The position numbers were made by a program, and so were the translations under genes. A DNA stretch of 50,551 nt. Source: Flavobacterium sp. GTDB taxonomy: Bacteria; Bacteroidota; Bacteroidia; Flavobacteriales; Flavobacteriaceae. The DNA is taken from NCBI GenBank assembly GCA_023251135.1, contig JAHEZJ010000036.1, positions 1-50,551 of the forward strand. The letters are read 5' to 3'. Shown in pieces: positions 16,900-23,953 of the stretch (position 1 is the stretch's first letter; each line of letters begins with the position of its first letter). The notes under the pieces were generated by a model. That model had not been told where the DNA came from, ran no database searches, and saw only the letters and a list, made by a program, of their open reading frames with translations.

Positions 16900-17811
16900 C
16901 TAATTCAGGCAGTTAACCAGCGCGCTTTCCAAATCGGTAAATTGAAATTCAAAACCCGTCTTTTGTATTTTTTCGGATGAAACCCGTTGTCCTTTCAGGA
17001 TAGCTTCGCTCATTTCACCTAAAATAATTTTAAGAATAAAGGCAGGTACTTTTGGAAGCCAGATTTTATAACCGTACAATTTGGCAAGTGATTTTGAAAA
17101 ACTAAGGTTCGTAGTATTGTCTGTGATGCAGGCATTATACGGGCCTTTTATATTTTCGTCTGTAAGTGCTTTTAAATAAATCTGACACAAATCGTCAATA
17201 TGAATCCAGGGAAGGTATTGCTTTCCTGTGCCCAACACTACACCAAAACCGGCTTTGAAATTGGGCCCCAGTTTTTTTAGAAAGCCTTCATTTCTTCCCA
17301 AAACAATTCCGGTTCGGATTTTAGCAGTCCGAATGCTTAAAGCGCTAATTTTAGCTGCTGCCTGTTCCCATTCCACACAGGTTACACCTAAAAAATCATT
17401 TGCGGGAGCGGTATCCTCTGTGCACACAGTAGGACTGGTAACGGCACCGTAAATTCCAACTGCTGAAGCCGAGATAAAAGCATCCAGCACTTTATTGTTT
17501 TTTTGTAAGATCGAAAAAATCAGATCGATGGGCTGTACACGGCTCTCTAAAATGACTTTTTTACGTCTTTTGGTCCATCTTTTCTCCACGATTCCTTCAC
17601 CTGCTAAATGAATGATATAATCAGCCTGAAGAATTGCTTCTTCGTTGATATAATCACTTTTTAAATTCCATTTGTAATAGGTGATTAGTGAGGTGTTTTC
17701 CCGGGCAGTACGACTCAAAATCGATACCGTAAACCCGTTGTCAATGAGTAGATCGGTTAGTTGTTTTCCAACAAATCCAGTGCCTCCGGTTAGTAAAACA
17801 TTCTTTGCCAT
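16900..17811 (-). CDS. TIGR01777-family NAD(P)-dependent epimerase-like oxidoreductase
   Basis: A 303-aa extended SDR protein. The Rossmann motif LLTGGTGFVGKQL is at the N-terminus, followed by NLAGEGI-type IIHLAGEGIVEKRWT, the SASAVGIYG active-site region and a C-terminal DUF1731-type tail (KVPAFILKIILGEMSEAILK). Substrate unknown. Members of this family are recurrent targets of light-responsive LitR/CarH regulators in other bacteria. It diverges from the TetR-like/ABC1 kinase pair across a symmetric promoter region. Confidence 0.85.
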   Translation of the reverse strand: MAKNVLLTGGTGFVGKQLTDLLIDNGFTVSILSRTARENTSLITYYKWNLKSDYINEEAILQADYIIHLAGEGIVEKRWTKRRKKVILESRVQPIDLIFSILQKNNKVLDAFISASAVGIYGAVTSPTVCTEDTAPANDFLGVTCVEWEQAAAKISALSIRTAKIRTGIVLGRNEGFLKKLGPNFKAGFGVVLGTGKQYLPWIHIDDLCQIYLKALTDENIKGPYNACITDNTTNLSFSKSLAKLYGYKIWLPKVPAFILKIILGEMSEAILKGQRVSSEKIQKTGFEFQFTDLESALVNCLN

Positions 17812-17844
17812 GATAGTTTATAATATATTTAACAGTGCATTTTG

Positions 17845-17892
17845 TTTAAGGCAAAGTAAAGGTACTTAAACATTCCTTACCTTTAAGGCAAA
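17845..17892. promoter_or_regulatory. Symmetric divergent promoter/operator region
   Basis: Inverted copies TAAAGGTA (17857-17864) and TACCTTTA (17878-17885) place -7-like elements facing opposite ways. They are bracketed by two direct copies of TTTAAGGCAAA (17845-17855, 17882-17892). The region lies between the TIGR01777 gene and the TetR-like gene and is a candidate shared operator. Confidence 0.45.
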
Positions 17893-17909
17893 TTCTAAAT
17901 TTTAATGAA

Positions 17910-18572
17910 ATGGCGACTAAAAATAAGACTATCACAAGAGAAGATATCGTTTCAAAATATATGGAGGAAGTTTTAGAAAAGGGACAAAAACCAAAATCGG
18001 TGTATCATTTTGCAAAAGAAAATGAGTTTACGGAAGCTGAGTTTTATGCTTTTTTCGGAACATTGGAAGGTTTAGAAAAAGAAATATTCAGATTGTTTTT
18101 TGCGAACACAGTTGATTTGCTGCATAAAAATGCGGACTATCACGAATATGACATGAAAAACAAAATGTTAAGCTTCTACTTTACTTTTTTTGAGATTTTA
18201 ACGGCTAACAGAAGTTATGTGCTGCAAGCTCTGAAAATAGACAGGAACCCGCTTAAAAATTTAGTACAATTGACTTCACTTCGAGAAGCGTTTAAAGAAT
18301 ATGTGTCGGAAATACTTACCGATGACTACAGATTGGAACAGGAAAAATTTCAGAAATTTCAGGAAAAAGCCCTTCAGGAATCAGCCTGGCTGCAATTGAT
18401 GATGACCATAAAATTCTGGATCGAGGATTCGTCTGCGGCATTTGAAAAAACAGATGTTTTTATCGAGAAATCAGTTAATGCATCTTTCGAACTGATGAAT
18501 GTTGCCCCAATGAATCATCTGATAGATTTTGGAAAATTTCTGTTTAAAGAGAAAATATACAGCAAGCAATGA
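17910..18572 (+). CDS. TetR-like helical protein paired with an ABC1 kinase
   Basis: A 220-aa all-helical protein. The N-terminal ~60 residues have a helix-turn-helix-like pattern (SVYHFAKENEFTEAEFYAFF) and the remainder resembles a TetR-type ligand-binding domain. The DNA-binding segment is weak, so it may be a TetR relative rather than a proven repressor. It overlaps the ABC1 kinase start by 4 bp (ATGA), a pairing seen in other flavobacteria as far as I know. It could control the divergent promoter in front of it. Confidence 0.65.
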   Translation: MATKNKTITREDIVSKYMEEVLEKGQKPKSVYHFAKENEFTEAEFYAFFGTLEGLEKEIFRLFFANTVDLLHKNADYHEYDMKNKMLSFYFTFFEILTANRSYVLQALKIDRNPLKNLVQLTSLREAFKEYVSEILTDDYRLEQEKFQKFQEKALQESAWLQLMMTIKFWIEDSSAAFEKTDVFIEKSVNASFELMNVAPMNHLIDFGKFLFKEKIYSKQ

Positions 18573-19873
18573 AAACGATCGATTATATCCCTACCTCAAA
18601 AATAGAACGAGCCAGTAAATTGGTGCAAACCGGTGCAAAGATTGGAGTAAACTATATCAAGCATTATGCGGAGAAAATGGTAAACTCTGATTTGACCCGT
18701 GATAAATTGAATGAAAATAATGCAGAAGATATTTACGACGGACTCAAAAGTCTGAAAGGAAGTGCACTTAAAGTGGCTCAAATGCTGAGCATGGACAAGA
18801 ACTTTTTGCCTCAGGCCTATGTAGAGAAATTTTCGTTATCACAATTCTCTGTTCCGCCGTTATCAGCCCCTTTGGTTTTGAAAACGTTTAAAACCAATTT
18901 TGGGAAAACACCCTATGAGATTTTTGACGAGTTTAATGCTAATTCTGTCAATGCGGCCAGTATTGGTCAGGTACATCTGGCGGTGAAAAATGGTAAAAAA
19001 CTTGCCGTTAAAATTCAATATCCGGGTGTTGCCAATAGCATTTCTTCTGATTTGGCGTTGGTAAAACCGATCGCCATCAGAATGTTTAATTTACAGGGAA
19101 AAGATTCCGATAAATACTTTAAAGAAGTAGAAGATAAACTAATTGAAGAAACCAATTATTTGCTGGAACTCCAACAAAGTAAAGAGGTGGTAGAAGCCTG
19201 CAGTAAAATCGAAAACATACTTTTTCCCGATTATTATCCTGAATTTTCTTCAGAGAAAATCATCACGATGGATTGGATGAGCGGCATACACCTTTCGGAG
19301 TTCACCGCTAAAAATACAGATCGGGAAGTGGGAGACCAAATAGGTCAGGCACTGTGGGATTTTTATATGTATCAAATTCATGTTTTGCGAAAAGTGCATG
19401 CCGATCCGCATCCCGGAAATTTCCTGGTGGATGAAAACAACCAGCTAATTGCGCTTGATTTTGGCTGTATGAAACAAATTCCGGATGATTTTTATGTGCC
19501 GTACTTTGAACTAATCAATAAAAACGTAATCACTGACGAAACGCTTTTCAATCAGAAATTATTCGAACTGGAAATCCTTCGTCCAGATGATTCGCCTTCA
19601 GAGATCGAATATTTTACAGAAATGTTTCATGACCTGTTGTCCCTTTTTACCAAACCTTTTCAGGACGAGACTTTCGATTTTGCCGATGAGACTTTCTTTG
19701 AAAATATTGCCAAATTAGGGGAGCGATTTACCAACGATACCAATCTTAAAAAAATGAATGGGAATCGAGGATCCAAGCACTTTATTTATATGAATAGAAC
19801 CTTCTTTGGTTTGTACAATCTGATGTTTGATTTGAAAGCGAAGATTGTAGTAGAGAATTATGTAAAGTATTAA
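18569..19873 (+). CDS. ABC1/AarF/UbiB-family atypical kinase
   Basis: A 434-aa protein. Family signatures are visible: KGSALKVAQMLSMDKNFLP (the KxGQ-type N-terminal motif, here with Ala-Gln), NAASIGQVHLAV (alanine-rich nucleotide loop), LAVKIQYPGV (ATP-binding Lys), VHADPHPGNFLV and LDFGCMKQIP (catalytic and metal-binding Asp). These kinases/ATPases act in isoprenoid-quinone and membrane lipid homeostasis. Cotranscribed with the TetR-like gene. Placement beside the photolyase and carotenoid genes suggests a lipid or quinone protective role, by inference. Confidence 0.85.
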   Translation: MKTIDYIPTSKIERASKLVQTGAKIGVNYIKHYAEKMVNSDLTRDKLNENNAEDIYDGLKSLKGSALKVAQMLSMDKNFLPQAYVEKFSLSQFSVPPLSAPLVLKTFKTNFGKTPYEIFDEFNANSVNAASIGQVHLAVKNGKKLAVKIQYPGVANSISSDLALVKPIAIRMFNLQGKDSDKYFKEVEDKLIEETNYLLELQQSKEVVEACSKIENILFPDYYPEFSSEKIITMDWMSGIHLSEFTAKNTDREVGDQIGQALWDFYMYQIHVLRKVHADPHPGNFLVDENNQLIALDFGCMKQIPDDFYVPYFELINKNVITDETLFNQKLFELEILRPDDSPSEIEYFTEMFHDLLSLFTKPFQDETFDFADETFFENIAKLGERFTNDTNLKKMNGNRGSKHFIYMNRTFFGLYNLMFDLKAKIVVENYVKY

Positions 19874-19881
19874 AAAAAAAT

Positions 19882-19948
19882 GTTTCAGGTTTCAAGTTTC
19901 ACGTTACAAAAAAACTTGAAACCTGAAACTTGAAACCTGAAACCTGAA
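19882..19948. terminator. Heptamer array forming a perfect 18-bp stem between convergent genes
   Basis: GTTTCAGGTTTCAAGTTT (19882-19899) is the exact reverse complement of 19912-19929, with a 12-nt loop. Both arms are 7-bp repeats (TTTCAGG/TTTCAAG and ACTTGAA/ACCTGAA), and the right side continues for three more units. On the reverse strand the stem is followed by a T-run, fitting a terminator for the photolyase gene. Confidence 0.7.
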
Positions 19949-19958
19949 ACAAAAAAAT

Positions 19959-21254
19959 CTATCTCAAAATACCCTTTTTATAAGTGGCAATCGCACGATC
20001 CCGAGCAAAAGCATGATCTACTATCGGTTCATTATACCCTAAATCGAATTCCGGAATCCATTTGCGGATGTAGATTCCTTTTTCGTCAAACTTTTTTTGT
20101 TGAATCTCGGGATTGAAAACCCTGAAATAAGGCGCGGCATCACAGCCTGTTCCTGCTGCCCATTGCCAGTTGCCGACATTGGAAGCCAGTTCAAAATCCA
20201 ATAATTTTTCGGCAAAATAAGCTTCACCCCATTGCCAGTTAATGAGCAAATGTTTGCATAAAAAACTGGCGACCACCATGCGTACCCTATTGTGCATATA
20301 ACCCGTTTCGTTCAGCTGACGCATTCCGGCATCGACCATTGGATAACCTGTAGTTCCGGAACACCAGCGTTTAAAATCGGCTTCGTTATTGCGCCACTGA
20401 ATACCATCGTAAGCCGACTTGAAGTTCTGGTTCACAACATTCGGGAAACTGAATAAAATTTGAATGAAAAATTCTCTCCAGATCAGCTCGCTCAAAAAGG
20501 TTTGGTTTTTTCGATGGGCCCAGTTGACTAGTTTGCGTGTGCTAACCGTTCCAAAACGCAAATGCGGTGAAAGGTAGGAAGTACTGTCTAAAGCAGGAAA
20601 ATCGCGTGTTTCTTTATAATTGGAAATCTGACTTAAATCGGGAGGGAGTACTTTTATAGTGCTTTTTTCAAAGCCAATTTCAGCTAATTCCGGAAAGACA
20701 AACTCATTTTTGCTGAAATTCCCATACCAGGGTTTGGTGTCAAATTTAGGAGCTTGCCCCAGGAGATGGTATTTTTCGAGCCATTTGTTTTTGTATGGTG
20801 TATAAATGGTGTACGGAAGTCCGTCAGCCTTTGTGATTTCTTTCTCTTCAAAAATCACATGGTCTTTGAAGGAATGAGCGGCGACATTATTTTGCGCTAA
20901 TAATTGCTGAATGGCGGTATCACGTTGGATGGCAAATGGCTCGTAGTCTTTATTGAAGAAAACATGCTGAATGTCAAATTCGGTTATAAGGGCTTTCCAG
21001 ACATTAATCGTAGTTCCCTTTTTTATTAAAACAGAAGAATCAATTGCTTTTAGTTGTTCATTTATCTTTTGAAGCGATTCAAAAATGAAATGGACACGTG
21101 CATCCTTTTTCGGAAGGTTTTCCAGAATTTCATCGTCAAAAATAAACAACGGAATTACCGGAAATCCCGATTGCAGGGCATGAAACAAGCCCGTATTGTC
21201 TTCTAAACGTAAATCGCGTCGGAACCAGAAAAAAGAAATTTTTTGTTTTGTCAT
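19959..21254 (-). CDS. phr: Deoxyribodipyrimidine photolyase (cryptochrome/photolyase family)
   Basis: A 431-aa flavoenzyme that repairs UV-induced pyrimidine dimers using light. The N-terminal antenna domain begins FFWFRRDLRLEDNTGL. The C-terminal FAD domain carries ELIWREFF, TGYPMVDAGMRQL, MHNRVRMVVASFL and NWQWAAGTGCDAAPYFRVFN, the class I CPD photolyase signature with the tryptophan electron-transfer positions. It lies 95 bp downstream of the SRPBCC gene in the same direction. Photolyase genes are classical LitR/CarH targets, and a CarH-like gene is encoded 4 kb away. Confidence 0.9.
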   Translation of the reverse strand: MTKQKISFFWFRRDLRLEDNTGLFHALQSGFPVIPLFIFDDEILENLPKKDARVHFIFESLQKINEQLKAIDSSVLIKKGTTINVWKALITEFDIQHVFFNKDYEPFAIQRDTAIQQLLAQNNVAAHSFKDHVIFEEKEITKADGLPYTIYTPYKNKWLEKYHLLGQAPKFDTKPWYGNFSKNEFVFPELAEIGFEKSTIKVLPPDLSQISNYKETRDFPALDSTSYLSPHLRFGTVSTRKLVNWAHRKNQTFLSELIWREFFIQILFSFPNVVNQNFKSAYDGIQWRNNEADFKRWCSGTTGYPMVDAGMRQLNETGYMHNRVRMVVASFLCKHLLINWQWGEAYFAEKLLDFELASNVGNWQWAAGTGCDAAPYFRVFNPEIQQKKFDEKGIYIRKWIPEFDLGYNEPIVDHAFARDRAIATYKKGILR

Positions 21255-21273
21255 TGTAGTATTTTCTGCTTGA

Positions 21274-21327
21274 ATTTTTTGTCACAGCTCTCATCAGAAA
21301 AGGAGTTTTAAATCCCTTTTTCTGCTG
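21274..21327 (-). promoter_or_regulatory. Hairpin between SRPBCC and photolyase genes
   Basis: On the reverse strand ACAGCAGAAAAAGG pairs with CCTTTTCT and, after a 5-nt bulge, with GCTGT, around an AT-rich loop. There is no long T-run after it, so it may be an RNA stabiliser or attenuator rather than a terminator. Confidence 0.35.
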
Positions 21328-21349
21328 TGGTAAAAGTTGTATGGAGGCT

Positions 21350-21814
21350 TTAAACTTTTGAATTAAAGAGCTCTTCGATTTTGTTGTAGCGATAATCAAA
21401 AATAGTTTTGAGTTTGTTTTTTACAACAAGTCTGTTCATGATCCTGCCCAGGTATCCCAATGGTAATGCATAGTGTACAACATCGATCATTTTTGTTCCC
21501 GTTTCTGAAGGTTCAAAAAAATGTTTGTGATGCCAGAGGGCGTAGGGGCCAAAACGCTGTTCGTCTACAAAATAATGATTCTCTTTTGAAACCGTGATGA
21601 TCGTGACCCAGTTAATTTTAATACCCAAAAGTGGTTTCAAAGTATAGGTAATGATTTGCCCGGGATACATACTCTTGTTGTCAAAATCCTGAATTTCGAA
21701 ACTCATGTTGTCGAGTGTTATCGTCTGAAGATTTTTTGGACTTGAAAAAAAAGCCCAACATTCTTCGATAGTAGCGTTTACATGCTGTACGGTTTCTATT
21801 TTGTATACTTTCAT
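21350..21814 (-). CDS. SRPBCC (START-like) family protein
   Basis: A 154-aa single-domain helix-grip protein. HVNATIEECWAFFSSPKNLQ starts the fold. The C-terminal helix contains YALPLGYLGRIMNRLVVKNK. No catalytic residues can be named. Genes of this type sit next to photolyase and carotenoid genes in light-responsive clusters of many bacteria, and here the photolyase gene follows directly. Ligand unknown, presumably hydrophobic. Confidence 0.8.
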   Translation of the reverse strand: MKVYKIETVQHVNATIEECWAFFSSPKNLQTITLDNMSFEIQDFDNKSMYPGQIITYTLKPLLGIKINWVTIITVSKENHYFVDEQRFGPYALWHHKHFFEPSETGTKMIDVVHYALPLGYLGRIMNRLVVKNKLKTIFDYRYNKIEELFNSKV

Positions 21815-21867
21815 AACATCAGTTTAAATTTTAACGCGTTGGATGTAATTTATTTTAATACCTGCTG

Positions 21868-21903
21868 ACCTGGGTGTTGTATTTCTGAAATTGATGTGTT
21901 AAA
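21868..21903. repeat. Left copy of a 36-bp direct repeat flanking the palindrome cluster
   Basis: ACCTGGGTGTTGTATT and the following 20 bp match 22606-22641 at 33 of 36 positions. Weaker similarity extends leftward. It lies upstream of the SRPBCC gene. Confidence 0.85.
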
Positions 21904-21945
21904 TTGTTTTTTTAATGACACTAACGGGTTAGATTAATCTCGAAA

Positions 21946-22190
21946 ACAATATGTGCCGAGCCTACGGCTCTTTTTATTACGATGTCTTTTTTTACGACGG
22001 ATTAAAATCCGTCGCTACAATATGGTTCGAGCCGATGGCTCTTTTATTATGATGTCTATTTTCTATGATGGATTAAAATCCGTCGTTACAATATGGTTCG
22101 AACCGATGGTTCTTTTTATTATGATGTCTTTTTTATGACGGATTAAAATCCGTTGCTACAATATAATCCGGGCCCATGGCTCTTTTACGA
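21946..22190. repeat. Palindromic repeat array, module A (three copies plus a partial)
   Basis: Copies start at 21946, 22017, 22088 and 22158 (period 71, 71, 70 bp). Each has a 5-bp stem hairpin (21958-21970 GAGCC/GGCTC; 22029-22041 GAGCC/GGCTC; 22100-22112 GAACC/GGTTC; 22170-22182 GGGCC/GGCTC) and an 18-bp palindrome built on GGATTAAAATCC (21996, 22067, 22137). Stem changes are compensatory or G-T wobble. Confidence 0.9.
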
Positions 22191-22197
22191 CGCTAGA

Positions 22198-22575
22198 GTT
22201 CCGAAGGAACAATAAATTTTGTAACAACGGATTTTAATCCGTTGCAAACAAAGCGTCTTGAGAATGAGTTCCAGCGGAACGATACATTTCACACAGCTTT
22301 AAACTATGGCAAATAATTTTCGCTTCTTTTCGAATTTTAATTATACTGACCCTGCTTTGTTTTTTTATTCTATCTGATTTATATACTTGATTTATGGTTC
22401 GTTAAAGACAAAAACAATCGAATAATTAAGTTCCGAAGGAACGACAAATTTTGTAACAACGGATTTTAATCCGTTGAAAATAAAGCGTCATGAGAATGAG
22501 TTCCAGCGGAACGACACATTTCGCAACAGCTTTAAATCACGACAACGATCTTCGTTTCTTTTTGAAATTTAATCA
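22198..22575. repeat. Palindromic repeat array, module B (two copies, opposite orientation to module A)
   Basis: Two ~145-bp copies start at 22198 and 22430. Each holds GTTCC-GAA-GGAAC (22198-22210; 22430-22442), the 20-bp palindrome CAACGGATTTTAATCCGTTG (22225-22244; 22457-22476) and GTTCC-AGC-GGAAC (22268-22280; 22500-22512). The core GGATTTTAATCC is the reverse complement of the module A core. About 85 bp of unrelated sequence separates the copies. Confidence 0.9.
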
Positions 22576-22605
22576 ACCTTGTATGTTTCATTCTAACACC
22601 TTGCA

Positions 22606-22641
22606 ACCTGGGTGTTGTATTCCTAAAATCGATGTGTTAAA
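22606..22641. repeat. Right copy of the 36-bp direct repeat, overlapping the crtZ stop
   Basis: 33 of 36 positions match 21868-21903. Its end covers the crtZ stop codon (22637-22639). Confidence 0.85.
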
Positions 22642-23077
22642 CTTTATAATATTTAAAAGGGACAAACAGCATCCCGAAACATTCTCCGTCTTCTTTGCCT
22701 AAGTGTTTGTGGTGTATTTTATGAGCTTTTCGCAAGCCAATTAAATATTTGTTTTTAGTGTTTTTAAACCATTTAAAACGCTGGTGGATGAGAACATCAT
22801 GAATTAAAAAATAACAAGCACCATAGAGCGTTACCCCACAGGCAATGAAAAACAAATAATTGAATCCGTCCTTAACGCCAAAATAAAACAAGATTATACT
22901 CGGAATAGCAAAAATGACAAAAAAGATATCGTTGCGTTCAAATGTATTTTCATATTTGGGTTGGTGGTGATCCGCATGAAAATACCACATCAGTCCATGC
23001 ATGATGTACTTGTGGGTGAGCCAGGTCACACATTCCATGAATAAAAAAACACCTAAAAAGATTAAAAAAGAAATCAT
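22637..23077 (-). CDS. crtZ: Beta-carotene hydroxylase
   Basis: A 146-aa membrane di-iron hydroxylase of the fatty acid hydroxylase superfamily. The histidine clusters HKYIMH, HADHH, HDVLIH and HKIHHKH are all present. It would add 3-hydroxyl groups to beta-carotene to give zeaxanthin. Length is a little shorter than proteobacterial CrtZ but usual for flavobacteria. It is last in the crtI-crtB-crtZ gene order. No lycopene cyclase gene (crtY) is in the window, so its substrate must be made by an enzyme encoded elsewhere. Confidence 0.9.
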   Translation of the reverse strand: MISFLIFLGVFLFMECVTWLTHKYIMHGLMWYFHADHHQPKYENTFERNDIFFVIFAIPSIILFYFGVKDGFNYLFFIACGVTLYGACYFLIHDVLIHQRFKWFKNTKNKYLIGLRKAHKIHHKHLGKEDGECFGMLFVPFKYYKV

Positions 23078-23110
23078 TTTGTTTAATTGCTATAGCGTTC
23101 GAAATTGATT

Positions 23111-23950
23111 TTAAACTAATTTTAATTTATACGTTACAAAAGATTGTGCTAAAAGCCCGGCTTTCGTATAATTAGAAACCCGGATTCTCGAATTTCCAAT
23201 CTCATAATAAGGCGTGTTTTTAAGTTTTTGGAGCAATTTCCTGTAATAAATGTAAGCGGTATAAACGCCAAATTTGGCTTCAATAGGCAGTTTTATAATA
23301 CCCTGATAGGCGATTCTGAAATCTTCCTCAATTTCGGCGATGATGGTATTTTTTGCTTCTTCGTCAAAGGAATTTAAATTTACGCCCGGGAAATAATTTC
23401 GGTTTAAAACCAAATTATCTTCTTTCAGATCTCTCAGAAAATTAACTTTCTGAAAGGCTGATCCCAGTCGGGTTGCCTCATTTTTGAGTTGTTCGTATTT
23501 TTGTTCGTTTCCTTTTACAAAAACCTTCAGACACATTAAACCTACCACATCTGCCGAGCCATAAATGTATTCTTCATACTCGGTTTGCGTTGGATAACTG
23601 GATTTGATAAGATCGAGTTTCATGCTTTTTAAAAATGCCTGAATCAGATCGTCAGTAATGTTATACTGTTTTACGGTATGCTGAAAAGAGTTGAGAATAG
23701 GATTAAGACTAATTCCCATTTCCATTGCTTTATAATATTCTTTTTCGAAATCCCCAATAAGATCTTCTTTCTCAAAATCATGAAAAGAATCGACAATTTC
23801 GTCAGCAAAACGTACAAATCCGTAAATGCTGTAAATCGCATCACGAATACCCGGCGCCAACATTTTGACCGCCAGCGAAAACGAGGTACTGTAGCTTTGC
23901 GTAACCAGCTTGCTGCATTTGAAAGAAACAGTGTCAAATAGTGATTTCAT
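23111..23950 (-). CDS. crtB: Phytoene synthase
   Basis: A 279-aa squalene/phytoene synthase that condenses two geranylgeranyl diphosphates to phytoene. The two Asp-rich substrate-binding motifs are visible: VRFADEIVDSFHDFE and KVNFLRDLKED. Three bases separate its start from the crtI stop, and the crtZ gene follows after 33 bp, so crtI, crtB and crtZ are one operon. Confidence 0.92.
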   Translation of the reverse strand: MKSLFDTVSFKCSKLVTQSYSTSFSLAVKMLAPGIRDAIYSIYGFVRFADEIVDSFHDFEKEDLIGDFEKEYYKAMEMGISLNPILNSFQHTVKQYNITDDLIQAFLKSMKLDLIKSSYPTQTEYEEYIYGSADVVGLMCLKVFVKGNEQKYEQLKNEATRLGSAFQKVNFLRDLKEDNLVLNRNYFPGVNLNSFDEEAKNTIIAEIEEDFRIAYQGIIKLPIEAKFGVYTAYIYYRKLLQKLKNTPYYEIGNSRIRVSNYTKAGLLAQSFVTYKLKLV

Positions 23951-23953
23951 CGG

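Noticed and set aside
21953-22138. 61-aa open frame over the palindrome cluster
   Set aside because: It is read-through of the 71-bp module; the repeated peptide pattern follows the DNA repeat and has no protein character.
22606-22641. Phage or integron attachment site
   Set aside because: The direct repeats flank only palindromes; no integrase, tRNA end or cargo gene lies between them.
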